Source: Seminavis robusta
Lineage: Eukaryota > Bacillariophyta > Bacillariophyceae > Naviculales > Naviculaceae
Reading direction: 5' to 3'
Length of the DNA: 64,000 nucleotides
Assembly (NCBI GenBank): GCA_903772945.1
Contig: CAICTM010000183.1
Location: 33,338 to 97,337, forward strand
This document shows, in pieces, positions 19,883 through 30,458 of the stretch. Positions within the stretch are counted from its first letter, which is position 1. Each line of letters opens with the position of its first letter. Under the pieces are notes generated by a model, which was not told where the DNA came from, did no database searches, and saw nothing but the letters and a program-made list of their open reading frames with translations. Made by a program: the position numbers and the translations under genes.

Positions 19883-22057
19883 TCATCCACTGAGTCCATC
19901 GTACACGGAGTCCAGAGTCATCAGCTTGTGTGCTATGGCCTCCTTCTCACTGATCTGGTTTGGAGCTGAATGGGCTGCACCTGCAACTAAAGCATCGCGC
20001 AGACCACCCGCATTGGTAGTAAATGCCACCATGCGATCCTTCAGCTCCTTGGCGGCGTCGGATGACACTGTGAGATCCACATGAGGGAGATCCTCCCGGT
20101 TTTGCCACCACGAAGATTGTGGAGTGGCAACAGCAATAACAGGAGTATGGCAGCTCAAGGCATCAGTGACAACACGTGCAAGTGTCTCAATCACACCTCC
20201 AACAAAGAGCATGGCATCCGATGCCTGTAGCAAAGTCCCCACTTCGGATTGTTCAAGGGTACCCATGTAGAAAATATTTTTCGGATGTTCTCGCACGTAG
20301 TGCTGCAACACACTTAGCTCACCCTGATCCGGGCCAGCCACTGCCAAGCATGTGTTCTGCCAACTGCCGTTGTCTTTCAACAGTCTTGCCATGGCATCAA
20401 GGATTTCGCGAATATGTTTCTCCTTTGCTAGTCGTCCCACCCATGTGAAAGTTACCTCACAATGTGACCCAATGATTGTGGACGGACTGAAGTTCTGTGA
20501 CCTGGTAGTGGCGCACATATTTGGCACACCTGCAGGCGCAATTTGAACCGGTCCCTTGTACCCAGTCTCATCACGAAGGTGCTTCTCCTGTTGTTCTGAG
20601 ATTACTAGAACTGTGTTTGCGTATTTGAGCATTTCCTTGTGCAGCCAGTGAAGTGCCCGTTGAACCAACGGGAGACCCGTCCACGGATTGAACATTGGTA
20701 TCAAATCGACAAGGTTCGTGTGAATGTCATACACCAACGCAGCTCCTAATTCACGGGCTTCATAATGTCCCGGTGCGATCATCATCATATCAGCCATGAG
20801 GACGATGGGATCCGGAATCAGAATAACATCCGCACCAAAGATAAGAATGTGTTGCCGCATTTCATTTCGAAAGGCCCGTGGATCAAAGGCGGCAAGGCCA
20901 CCTCGATCTAATTCATTGCTTTTCTGAACCGGGAGGCGCAGAATTTCCAAGGAGCCAGTGCCATTGTTTGGAAACGCAATGGGGACCACTTCATCCCTGA
21001 GAAGAGGCTCCACCACAAGGACATTGGTCCCACGAGCCAATGCGCCTGCAATGAGTTGACGGTAGGCAACAATTGACCCTGACACGGTTTGGACATATGT
21101 GAGTGGTTCCGAAGATATCACACAGAGTCGCTGCATTGTAGAGCCCTTGTTGTGGGTAACTCCTGGTGTTTCTGGGGCAGAGTACAGTTCTGGTTGGGCG
21201 GTGAAAGCTCTCAGAGCAGACGCAGCCATGAGAGATAGTACCAAGAACATCTTGAGCCATTGGTGGCCACGGCGATCACCCTTCCTTGGGTTGCCCGCGT
21301 GATCAGATGACACTTTTCCTGTTTCTGGAAGCTGTAGAAATTTCATTTCCCACTGCTCCTCTTGGGCAATTTGTTGCAACTTCGGGGTCGGATTAATAGC
21401 CACAGGATTCCCTACACTTTGAAGGAAGGCCAGGTCCTCGTGATGGTCAGAATAGGCCCATGAACTTGAAAGATCAATGCTGCATTCTTCAGCTAGCTCC
21501 TGGATGGCCTTGGCCTTTTCTACACCACAAAGGATGCTACCAGCCGGCCTTCCCGTACAAATTCCATGTTGGTCACATTGGATGGAAGTTGCAAGCCAGG
21601 CATCTACGTTGAAATCTTCGGCGAAAGGCTTCAAGAGGTGTTCACTGGTAGCCGATACTATAATAATCATGTGCCCCTTTCTTCGATGATCATTCAATAT
21701 TTCAATCATTTCTCTGTAGACCATCAGTTTGATTCTCTTGTGGTAGAGCCACCGTGCGCTTTCAATGAGGCTTGTATGGCGAATGCCTCGGTAGGACGAA
21801 AGGTACATCCTGCCTAGGAGATCCGCATTGGCCCAGCCTCTGTTGACAATGGGTTCAAGCATGAAGCATCCCAAGAGCCCGGCAATGACGCAAGGGTTTG
21901 TCAAATGACGAGCAAGAAGCACATCTTGCCCTTCCAACAACTGGCTGTCTTTGGCCACCAAGGTCTTGTCAAAATCAAAGAATGCTGCGGCTGCTCCTTT
22001 TTGGTGGTCGGCAGAAGTTGTTGCTGTTGCTACTCCCACACCTTGGTGATTGCACAT
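19883..22057 (-). CDS. HAD phosphatase-GT4 glycosyltransferase fusion protein
   Basis: A 724-residue single-exon protein with two enzymatic halves. The N-terminal half is a HAD subfamily IB phosphatase: motif I DFDKT (residues 28-32), motif II VSATSEHLL (about 134), and motif III SWAYSDHHEDLAFL (about 199). After a Gly/Arg/His linker comes one hydrophobic helix (WLKMFLVLSLMAASALRAF, about 267-285). The C-terminal half looks like a GT-B glycosyltransferase of family 4: QTVSGSIVAYRQLIAGALAR, IAPGHYEARELG, TFTWVGRLAKEKHIREILDA and GVIETLARVVTDALSCHTPV. The helix would put the two domains on opposite sides of a membrane, or act as a signal anchor. HAD-IB enzymes act on phosphoserine, phosphoethanolamine or lysophosphatidate, so a lipid or sugar phosphate substrate is conceivable. 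A broken inverted copy lies at 30.5-32.7 kb. Confidence 0.75.
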   Translation of the reverse strand: MCNHQGVGVATATTSADHQKGAAAAFFDFDKTLVAKDSQLLEGQDVLLARHLTNPCVIAGLLGCFMLEPIVNRGWANADLLGRMYLSSYRGIRHTSLIESARWLYHKRIKLMVYREMIEILNDHRRKGHMIIIVSATSEHLLKPFAEDFNVDAWLATSIQCDQHGICTGRPAGSILCGVEKAKAIQELAEECSIDLSSSWAYSDHHEDLAFLQSVGNPVAINPTPKLQQIAQEEQWEMKFLQLPETGKVSSDHAGNPRKGDRRGHQWLKMFLVLSLMAASALRAFTAQPELYSAPETPGVTHNKGSTMQRLCVISSEPLTYVQTVSGSIVAYRQLIAGALARGTNVLVVEPLLRDEVVPIAFPNNGTGSLEILRLPVQKSNELDRGGLAAFDPRAFRNEMRQHILIFGADVILIPDPIVLMADMMMIAPGHYEARELGAALVYDIHTNLVDLIPMFNPWTGLPLVQRALHWLHKEMLKYANTVLVISEQQEKHLRDETGYKGPVQIAPAGVPNMCATTRSQNFSPSTIIGSHCEVTFTWVGRLAKEKHIREILDAMARLLKDNGSWQNTCLAVAGPDQGELSVLQHYVREHPKNIFYMGTLEQSEVGTLLQASDAMLFVGGVIETLARVVTDALSCHTPVIAVATPQSSWWQNREDLPHVDLTVSSDAAKELKDRMVAFTTNAGGLRDALVAGAAHSAPNQISEKEAIAHKLMTLDSVYDGLSG

Positions 22058-24086
22058 TCCAGTTACTGGTTGCTAGTAGTCGTATTGGACGGTTGGGCTG
22101 ATTCGATTCGATTCTGTGATGTGAAAGGAGACTCGACCTCGCCTTGACTCTGGCTCGACTCCAAAGTGCTGGGCAAAAAGGGCGCGTGCCGAACACCCAG
22201 GGGAAATAATGTATGTGATGGGACTCAATCGTCAATCGTCATAGTCCTCGCAAAGGACGGTGGGGTTGCATTGCAGGAACTGCAGTGCTGGGGTAAACCA
22301 GCATCAGAGCCGGCCGTGTGGGCCCTCCAGGCCTAGCTACGACTGTATTCAGAGGACCATTATGTGGAGTGAAGTTAGTGTCGGTCAACTCACAAAATGG
22401 ATGCACACGGTTTTTAAACTGCCAGGTCGGAATGGCTCTCCGGGTTGCATTCGGAATGGCTGTCAGGGCTGGATGGCTGTTGACGCAGAAGGCTTTGGTT
22501 GTACGAAGGACTATTGTTGCTGTAACATTGATCTCCACTCCCTCTAGCTAGCGAATACCTACAACAGCGAAAGCCCGAAAGGCAATAAACTGCAAGTCAA
22601 ATTCGTCGCCCAGTAGGAGTGTATCCCGACGAGAGAAGTTCAACAATCCCAACATTGGAGGCACAATCTACCAAGTGGGCTGTTGAAAAGTGGTCAAACT
22701 CATCATCGGAACTCCGGGCCAGTATCCACAGCAAGGCGGGTGTGCTATGGTGCTTGCCACTTGCCACCAAGGGTAATGTTTCCAAATCGAGTGGTTTCGT
22801 TGAAGAATCCATGGACATTGATTTCTGCGGCTCATCTGCGTGGGGGGGGGGGGGGAATGATTCAATTCAATCTACGAAGTTGCCAACAAATCATTTGCTC
22901 TATGTCTGGACCAGATTGTCATCCAGCTAATACAACGTATTTGCTTTTTCATTTATCCAATTCACAACACTTACATGGACATGTAGTAACTGTGGAACAA
23001 ACTTCCTTTTCTCCCGTGCTGAAAATCCCCAGTACCTGGTACCCGACAAATGGTCATGGTGGCCACAGTGACATCACTATTCCTAGCCGTATGCACTTTG
23101 GGCGTACAAGGTTTCCGGTGCAGTAACGCAAGCAAAGCGATTTAAAGGCAGGAGTGCTTTCGCGGAGGAAGCGAGGATACGGCAAGAGAGGAACGAGAAT
23201 TGGAGCCGACACGCCGTCAACATCCAGGAAGCAGCGAGTCGGATCGGCAAGACATTCTAGGAGTGATTGTAGACGACGCAGAAGCGGTCTATATCACGGT
23301 GATCGACCTGATCCTGGGACACCGTGATCGTTCCCAGCAGCCAGAACTTACTTGGGCTGCTTGGTGGATCCAATGCAGAGGCAGGAAAGGCCTGTGAACA
23401 TTGGGGAGACTTCAAGGACCGGTGAGTCTTTGGTGTTGTAACCACTGGAGACTCGAAGCTTGCTGAAGCAAAACGTTCCTCCGAAGCACCATTGCTAGTT
23501 TAGGAGCAATTGCTGCAGGCAGGTTTATAGTAGGTTGAGGACTCTTGCTTCTTCTTATTACCTGCCGGCCTCTTTGTTTGACTGCCGCGACGCGTTCTTC
23601 CGCACAGTGCTAATTCACGCGCAAAAGCAAAAGCAACTTACGACTTTCATACCATGGTATCCCCCTTTTTTGTTGCATGGTTAGATCTAAACCAGGTTCT
23701 CGTCCGTTTCCCCAGAGAAGCTTTGCTTGCTGGGTTGGCAGCATGCTCGGTCGTTTCAAGATCAACTTTTGAGCGGTTGTGCCACTGCTTGTGAATTGGT
23801 CATTGCTGGATCGTTTGAAACTCCTTTGCCAGAAACTAGCTTGCTAGCTACCGATCGGAGCACAGTCAGCTTGCACCATTGATGAGATCGATGAGAGCAC
23901 CGAACCATCTATCGATAGGATTGAAAGTTCTGCCGTTTTGCCAGTTTCGGCTCCCGCAAGTCGAGTGACAGTCATGGCGTGGGAGTCGAAGACATCCTCT
24001 GGGATCTTTGGATCAGCCGGTTTGCGGAAGCGAATGGCTCCTGGCCAACTGAAGCTCACAAACAACAAACAGACAAGTAAGCCACC
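22058..24086. other. Intergenic region with a G14 run
   Basis: The first about 130 bases upstream of the fusion gene are shared with the 5' flank of the dead copy (GCGCCCTTTTTGCCCAGCAC versus GCGCCCTGTTTTGCCCAGC). A run of 14 G lies at 22842-22855. Short open frames, for example 22818-22597 on the minus strand and 23200-23397 on the plus strand, show no motif. Confidence 0.4.
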
Positions 24087-24473
24087 ATGTTTACAACGCG
24101 CCGCATGAAGAATATTATTTCACCAACCAGCAATGTGCCAAAGCCGCTTCGCAGAAGCCGCCGCTCAAATGCTGAGGTCTATGATAGCCTTGTAATGGCC
24201 AACCAGCATGCCGACCGTATCGGGTCGATATCGAGGCCATCGCCTCCACCGGTATCATGTTTTGATTTCAGCCACATGTCAGATAAGAATGAGGAGGCCA
24301 AGCTTATGAACAGAACTATGCTAGGCAACATCAAGTTCAGCGCCGCATTCAAGGCATCTCCTCGAATAAACCTCATCGAAGCAGCCAAGACCACCACACC
24401 AGAAATCCCAGAGTCGGCAACTCTCAAAGCGTCAGCCAAGGCAGCCCCGAAACTTCGCCATGTTCGAGTATAA
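24087..24473 (+). CDS. Small basic hypothetical protein
   Basis: A 128-residue open frame starting in a good context (GCCACCATG). It is rich in Lys, Arg, Ala, Ser and Pro (PKPLRRSRRSNAEVYDSL; ASAKAAPKLRHVRV) and has no membrane helix or recognised domain. Composition suggests a disordered nuclear or cytosolic protein. An overlapping minus-strand frame (24481-24179) is also open, so coding status is not certain. It could be the only visible exon of a longer gene. Confidence 0.35.
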   Translation: MFTTRRMKNIISPTSNVPKPLRRSRRSNAEVYDSLVMANQHADRIGSISRPSPPPVSCFDFSHMSDKNEEAKLMNRTMLGNIKFSAAFKASPRINLIEAAKTTTPEIPESATLKASAKAAPKLRHVRV

Positions 24474-24678
24474 TCCTTCATTCACTGTCCTATTCTTCAA
24501 CAAGAGTCAAGCAATTCACCCCAATATTCATAACCATGTACTAATTAAAGAGTAAAAATATACTATCGAGTGGCGATATTTCATTGTTCGTAATGATACA
24601 GATTACCAAGAATAGGACCAAGCACAGCGGGGCCGAGATTGTGTGCTTCTATGCATGCATGCATGCATTCGCGTCTTC

Positions 24679-26698
24679 TTATGTGTAGACCAATGGTTCT
24701 TTGAGATTCATTTGAAGTCTCGGGAGCTTGTAGTCAGAGTTCCGTTGCACCTTAACAAAGGACAAGTATCCGTAGACGAACATGACGAAGCTGACGATCA
24801 GCCAAAACCACATTCCAAAGGCACTGGTGGAGTTGCGACGCCTCGCCAACCATCCTCTGTTTCTGGAGTCCATGTATCCCTGTAAGGGATTCTCCACCAG
24901 CGTCCCTTGGGCATTGGCCAACAAAATGTCGCGAAAGCTGGCCGTCTTCATTTCTGTCTTGGCCATGAACTTCATGCACTGAATACGTGTTTGTTGTGCC
25001 AATAGAGAGGCAACGTGGGTGAGAAACGGCATAAAACATCCAATTCCACCAGTCTCAGACCAGCCATGACACGAGCCACTTGGATAGGGCAAAAAGACAA
25101 TCCCTTGCATTTACTTGAAAATGACTCACCTGATTGACATTGGTATAATCCGCATCATCATAACAATCAAAATCTTCTCCTTGCGCATTGCCATTGCCAT
25201 AGTAGTAATTGTAGCGATAGTCATCATCGTATCCGTAGCGGTACGTTCCGTAATTTTCGCCTCGATTTTCATCATCGTCCAAATTGTATCCGTAATTGTG
25301 CACATCGTAGGCCACACAGGGTTGACAGATCCGAAATGTCTCGAGGGAGTAATCCCACTGTTCCAGAGCACTGGCAAACGTTTCATCTCCACCGCCATTA
25401 TTATTATTATTGTTGTTGTCGCCACTTCCACCTTCTCCCAAGACATTTCCAACGACATTTTCCACCGTAATGGGATCGTCGTCTCCAGTGGACACGTACT
25501 CCTCAATGCACCTCGTGTCGGTGTACAATCCAATGGTGATTTTTCCTCCGGCAATGGGTTTGGTGGAATAGTAAATGGCATCGCCAGAGGTGGATGCGGC
25601 TCCCGTGGCGACGCATCCCTGTGGCCATGCCTCTCTGGCATCCGACATGAAATCGTATTCATCTTCGGTCCATACGCACATGCCTTCGTGCTTGAACAAT
25701 TGTTCCATCCAATCATCGAGGGACTGGTGTTTGAACATGCCCAGTAGACTCCAATGGGTTCCATCTTCGTGGCAGTCCATTTTGGCACATCGTGAATCTT
25801 CGACAATGGAGCAGGGAGTGTCGTTCCATTCTCCGGTATCCTTGTCGTAGTACTGATATTCTCCAATACCACCACCTTGGTAGTTCAAGTCGACATACTA
25901 GAACAATATAATAAAATATGGATGATAGGACGGGAACAAAAAGAGTCAGATACTTCTCACCATAACATGTATGTATGGTAGCATGTGTAGCCTGTGGTGA
26001 CTAGCTAGCTAGGTGGCTAGCTAGACAGTCCCACCAGCACACAACACACACATATCTTCTATACATGAAATACATACCGCAGCCCAAATGACATAACGAT
26101 GACATCCTTCTCCTGTCCCTTGATCTCCACTTCCACTGTTCCCATTCCCGTCATCATCGACATCGGAGAGCATATCGTCACAATCAATCATGAATCCCAA
26201 CAATCTCCATGCTTGCTGATATTCGTCGTATTCGGTTTCTCCTTCGACAAAGGGCGAGAGGTAATAAATATCATTGTTGACCATGACATTGGTATCGGCA
26301 TCTCCTCCATCATTACCAAGGTGTCGTCGCGCATGCGTCCGGTGTTGTCCATTGCGGGTCAATTGTTGGGATGCCCATTGTCGAATTTGGGAATCTTCGA
26401 GCAATCCATTCTCCCACTTGTGACTGGGCAAAAATTGGACACCATTGTTCAGAGACATCCATTGATCTTGCTGGGTGTCCGTCATGTCATGGAGATCTTG
26501 ATTGTTCAAGAATAGATTGTCATGATTATTGTGGTGTTGTTCCAGAGGTTGTGTGGGTTTCTGGGGCATGGCGGCTGCTGCTGCTGCTTGCGAGGAAAGC
26601 AACGATAGTACCATCAACCAAACAATCATCAGTGGAAGCAGCCGTATCCTACCGATGGGTGTGATACTACTACTACTACTACTAGACAGAGGCATCAT
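24679..26698 (-). CDS. Signal-peptide, C-terminal TM protein with Asp/Tyr/Asn-rich ectodomain (3 exons)
   Basis: Exons 26698-26078, 25897-25130 and 24978-24679 are all phase 0 and give 562 residues. The protein opens with a Ser run and a signal peptide (IRLLPLMIVWLMVLSLLSSQ, then an Ala-rich end). A Cys-containing luminal region follows (GCHRYVIWAAYVDLNYQGGG, KMDCHEDGTHWSLLGMF, EGMCVWTEDEYDFMSDAREA), with an Asn7 tract and an Asp/Tyr-rich tail in exon 2. Exon 3 ends with one membrane helix (FGMWFWLIVSFVMFVYGYLSF) and a short cytosolic tail. It is arranged head to head with the 27462 gene, which has the same overall plan. I recognise no enzyme motif; the type is familiar only as unannotated diatom membrane proteins. 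Confidence 0.68.
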
Positions 26699-27461
26699 CT
26701 TGATTTTGAGAAGCAGATATCAGTGAATTGAATGAATTGAATGAAATAATTGGAGAGAGATCCGTTGTACCGTTGTATAGCTGAAGGTTGGATGGAAGGA
26801 AGGAAGGATGGGTATATACCTCTTTTAACCATTAACCAATGCGTTTGGTACGATCAAGTTGTGGATCCTCTTTTGGCGCACAACAAAGAGATGAGGAAGA
26901 TACAACCTGCTTGCTTGCTACTAGCTTGCTTATAGTATACTAGTAGTCAGATTGATTAGAGTAGGAACCCTTTGCTTGCCAAAGACCCCGCCACTTTTCC
27001 TCTTGTGCAGGTCCAGCACAGAGCCAAGCAGCGCAAGCAAAAAGAGCCGTCCACTACGTCCAACGGGAAGACGTCAAAAAATGGCGGGATGGATACCGCC
27101 CTCTCTCCCGGCGCATGATGTCTAAATTGCGTACGTTCAACGAATCCATGGTCAATCTAATTAAGTCACAAGAAAACCGCCAGTAACATCAAATGCTAAT
27201 TTGTTTAGCAAAATAGCCCGCTTTTTTTCATCCATGCCATTCGTCCTGGCGCGAGCTGCACGATGTTCTTTGGCTCTCATTCTATTGCTTTGTTGTTGTG
27301 CAATCTTTTTTCTGAAGCTCCGAAGGGGTTCACAATCACACAATCAATCGTCGGAGCTACTACTACAGTCAGTACCAATAGCTCTTCTTCTTGGGTGAAA
27401 TAGCTAGTTGTTTTGCTAGCTAGTAGTGCTCCGTGGGATACCTGATGCATCCATCATCACC
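26699..27461. other. Shared divergent promoter region
   Basis: 763 bases between two head-to-head membrane-protein genes. It contains TTGAATGAATTGAATGAA repeats at about 26725 and GCTAGCTAG at 27414. A 65-residue open frame at 27201-27398 has a hydrophobic stretch but no motif. Confidence 0.4.
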
Positions 27462-29489
27462 ATGGGGTTTTCCTTGACTTGTCGTCGTCCAACTAAGGAC
27501 GATGACTCTACCGCTGCAAGACCGTCCTCTCTGCTTCTTCTACTTCTACTGCTTCTACTTGTATCATCGTTTCCAGTGGTTGTGGACGCCGACAAGGATT
27601 CCAACATGTATCCATGGGGCTTCAATCCCAACACACATTTCAAGTCGTACTGGAAAGACGCGGCCAATATCCTGGAAGATTTGGATCAGTTCCAAGCCCT
27701 TTACATTACCGTCCACGGCTGTGTGTGGTCCGAATGTGGCGTCGACGACTTTGACGACGACGGCGAGAATCACGATGGAGACGAACAATGGTACGAGACG
27801 CGCACGCGCACATTCTGTGCCAATGCCGCCTACAGTCTCTATGGCATTCGCAAAAACAATTTCAAATTGGTCAATACATGCAGCAAGGGAACCTACATTA
27901 ATACATTCTTTACGTATGAAGGAGCCGATACGTTGGCGCGGGCACTGGAATTGAGTATCAATGAAAACAAGGACGACAGTCGATACTCGACCAAAGATGA
28001 TGATTCTTATGGGACGAGTAATTCAGACTGTGTTGCTGTCGATGGGAATGGACGAAGACAACGTCATTTGGAAGACAATAGCAATGAAGACGACCAACAA
28101 AATCAACAGCAATATGATTACGAGACGGATGATGGTGGAGATCCCTATTCGGGAGTTGTCTCCACCACCATGGGATGTGCCGCCAGTGCTACCAGCAAGT
28201 ACAACAAGTTTGTATTGGCCGGGTTTGACGATCAGTATTGCAGTGGACAACACTACCTCAAGACGGTCGATAACCTCAAGACGTACAATCGAGCGTTGCA
28301 CAAGGTATCCTGTACCCGCATTTGGGAACTCCGGAATCAAAACAACAATAACAACAATGATGATGCTTATAACAATCAGAACAATAACAATGGAGACAAT
28401 CGCCGCCACCTGGACAACAACAACAATAACAATCAGTACAAGCGCGTCTACAACTCGATCGCGGAACAATTGCTCTACCACAGTTGGGCATGCGATCTCA
28501 GTCTCTATCCCAACCAATGTCCCGATCCATACGGACTCAAGCGCAAGTACTACAATGTCATGAAGTCGGCCGCCAATGGACAACCCATTGGATTCGCCGT
28601 GTGGAATGCAAGACTCCGTATACCCATCAAGTTCTTGACATGGCTGCTCTTCCTCACGGGCATGTACTTGGCATGCTTTGCCTATTACATTCGAAACAAG
28701 GACTTTATTGCCGAAAAGGGCGGTGGCGTTCGGGGGTGGGGTCACTTGCTCCGACGCGATGTAGTCGCCGGATCGGCGGCCGTTTCCGCGTCGGTTGCCA
28801 AGGTACGCGAGAGTTCCCGGAGTAACAAATCCTCCAAATCGTCGCGCTCCAAGTCGGGATCCTCGTCCTCCTCCAAGAATGCCAACAAGGGATGGTTTGC
28901 CGCCATCTTTGGCGGCAAGAGGAAAAAGAAGAAGAAGAAAAAGAAGGGACAAAAAGATGCAAGCGGTGGTGGCAGCAGCAGCAAGCGATCCTTGCAACGA
29001 ACTCCCTCGGGGCGAATCCTGGAGAATGATGAAGTCTCGGCTTACACGGAAATGACGGACGATTACCAGAACAGTCAACGATCGGGACGCTCCAGTCGCT
29101 ACACTTCGGCCAACTTTTCTTCCTCTCGGACATCCAAGGCCGCCGAAGCGGCATTTGCCGCGGCGGCACAGTTTGATCTGGAACAGCAGCAACAGCAAAA
29201 TCAACCAACCTACATGGTTCATCCCGATATTTTACCACGTCAAAACAGCATGTCACGTCAAAACAGCATGGGTGGTCAAAGCGAACGCAGTGGCAGAAGT
29301 CGACGCAGCAGTCGGAGCAATCGCAGTCGATCCAGCAATCGCAGTCGCAGTCGACAACGAGCGGCGTCCATGACGCCCGTGCGACGAACGGTGGTGGATG
29401 CCAGTCCGACAAGATCACCGGGTGGAACCAGTGTGCGAAGCAGTCGACGTTCTCGCAGTCAATCGTCCGAACGACGCGTCTTTGTGTAA
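27462..29489 (+). CDS. Signal-peptide, single-TM protein with long Ser/Arg/Lys-rich cytosolic tail
   Basis: The start at 27462 (TCACCATGGGG) gives 675 residues. A Leu-rich signal peptide (SSLLLLLLLLLLVSSFPVVV) leads into a Cys-containing luminal region (LYITVHGCVWSECGVDDFDD, RTRTFCANAAYSLYGI, LVNTCSKGTYINTFFTYEGA, STTMGCAASATSKYNKFVLA). Asp- and Asn-rich linkers follow. One membrane helix (IKFLTWLLFLTGMYLACFAY) is followed by about 260 cytosolic residues: a poly-Lys patch (RKKKKKKKKGQKD), Ser/Arg clusters, a short tandem RQNSMSRQNSM and an RS-like tail (SNRSRSSNRSRSRQ). The layout mirrors the divergent 26698-24679 gene, suggesting an old duplication with strong drift. The function is unknown; the basic tail could bind acidic lipids or cytoskeleton. 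Confidence 0.72.
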   Translation: MGFSLTCRRPTKDDDSTAARPSSLLLLLLLLLLVSSFPVVVDADKDSNMYPWGFNPNTHFKSYWKDAANILEDLDQFQALYITVHGCVWSECGVDDFDDDGENHDGDEQWYETRTRTFCANAAYSLYGIRKNNFKLVNTCSKGTYINTFFTYEGADTLARALELSINENKDDSRYSTKDDDSYGTSNSDCVAVDGNGRRQRHLEDNSNEDDQQNQQQYDYETDDGGDPYSGVVSTTMGCAASATSKYNKFVLAGFDDQYCSGQHYLKTVDNLKTYNRALHKVSCTRIWELRNQNNNNNNDDAYNNQNNNNGDNRRHLDNNNNNNQYKRVYNSIAEQLLYHSWACDLSLYPNQCPDPYGLKRKYYNVMKSAANGQPIGFAVWNARLRIPIKFLTWLLFLTGMYLACFAYYIRNKDFIAEKGGGVRGWGHLLRRDVVAGSAAVSASVAKVRESSRSNKSSKSSRSKSGSSSSSKNANKGWFAAIFGGKRKKKKKKKKGQKDASGGGSSSKRSLQRTPSGRILENDEVSAYTEMTDDYQNSQRSGRSSRYTSANFSSSRTSKAAEAAFAAAAQFDLEQQQQQNQPTYMVHPDILPRQNSMSRQNSMGGQSERSGRSRRSSRSNRSRSSNRSRSRQRAASMTPVRRTVVDASPTRSPGGTSVRSSRRSRSQSSERRVFV

Positions 29490-30458
29490 AAAAAGTCGTA
29501 CAACTAAATAACTAATGAATGCGTGTTGTGGTGGAATGAAACAGGGGAAATCCTTAAAACGACATTATACATGTAGGCAGTCAGTCAACACAGATTCATG
29601 AAGGAGTTGTCGGTTAGCTATGTATTGATAGATTTCCATTATTGAGTGAGCTTTCAACATCAGAGCTGGCGACTGGCTACTAGCTGTAGCTACAATGTGA
29701 CGGGGCCTGCATGGCTGTGACCGGTACCGGTAGGCCAATCTGCACTCATCATTGTTTGCCCTTGTATGGTTTTTCCCTCGGCATATCATAGTTTGTCACG
29801 ATCACGATGTCCCGAGGCCAGCCAGGTGGTGGTTCCAGCACTGGAGTTCCCATAATGGCTCTAGCCCCAGCCAGAACTGGTTTCCTGCAATGGCTGGCTG
29901 CCTCACCCCGGCCAGCACTTCTTGGTGAGTTCCCTCAAGTGCATGCCCCAGCACTGAATTTTCCACAGCAGCTAGCCCCAGCACGGTTTTGCAACAAGGG
30001 ATCACCCCAGCATGACGTCTCTAGTAGAGTATCTTCAATCTATTTATTCAATCGTTTCATATTCCTCAGGGAACTACAAAGCGATTCGCTCAGAACTCGG
30101 ACAACAAAGTCCTTTTATTCATGAAACAAAGGTTTTATTCCCAAGTCGATCGTTCCAATGAAGCTAGCAATGGCTTCGCTCCCACATACACCATACTACG
30201 AAAATCTGTATGTCATCCATGAAACCTGCTTGGGCTCAAACACCTGTCTTTCGAGAAAACATTTCGCCTCAAAGAGCTCAAAAATAAAATAAAAATGTAC
30301 GTGCTCTCTTGGCGGTTTGGCTCGCGCCCTGTTTTGCCCAGCACTTTCCCAGTCGCAGTCCAATCACACCCATACCGTATGTGTCCAGCGTTGTACTAAT
30401 CCCCAGCAACCTCCCTAATAAATACTAGTACCCGTCCAAAACACAGGAAAAAGGATAC
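29490..30458. other. Intergenic with CCCCAGC-rich stretch
   Basis: Between about 29815 and 30015 the word CCCAGC or CCAGCAC recurs roughly every 20-40 bases. An 18-base word at 29582-29599 is repeated after the pseudogene at 32702. The last about 130 bases match the promoter flank of the intact HAD-GT4 gene. No gene was recognised. Confidence 0.4.
29582..29599. repeat. 18-bp repeat, left copy
   Basis: CAGTCAACACAGATTCAT recurs at 32702-32719, in the same orientation. Similarity continues weakly (AAGGAGTTGTC versus TAGGAGCTGTC). The pair brackets the dead HAD-GT4 copy. Confidence 0.7.

Noticed and set aside
22597-22818. 73-residue minus-strand open frame
   Set aside because: Protein-like in places, but isolated, without start context or partner exon.
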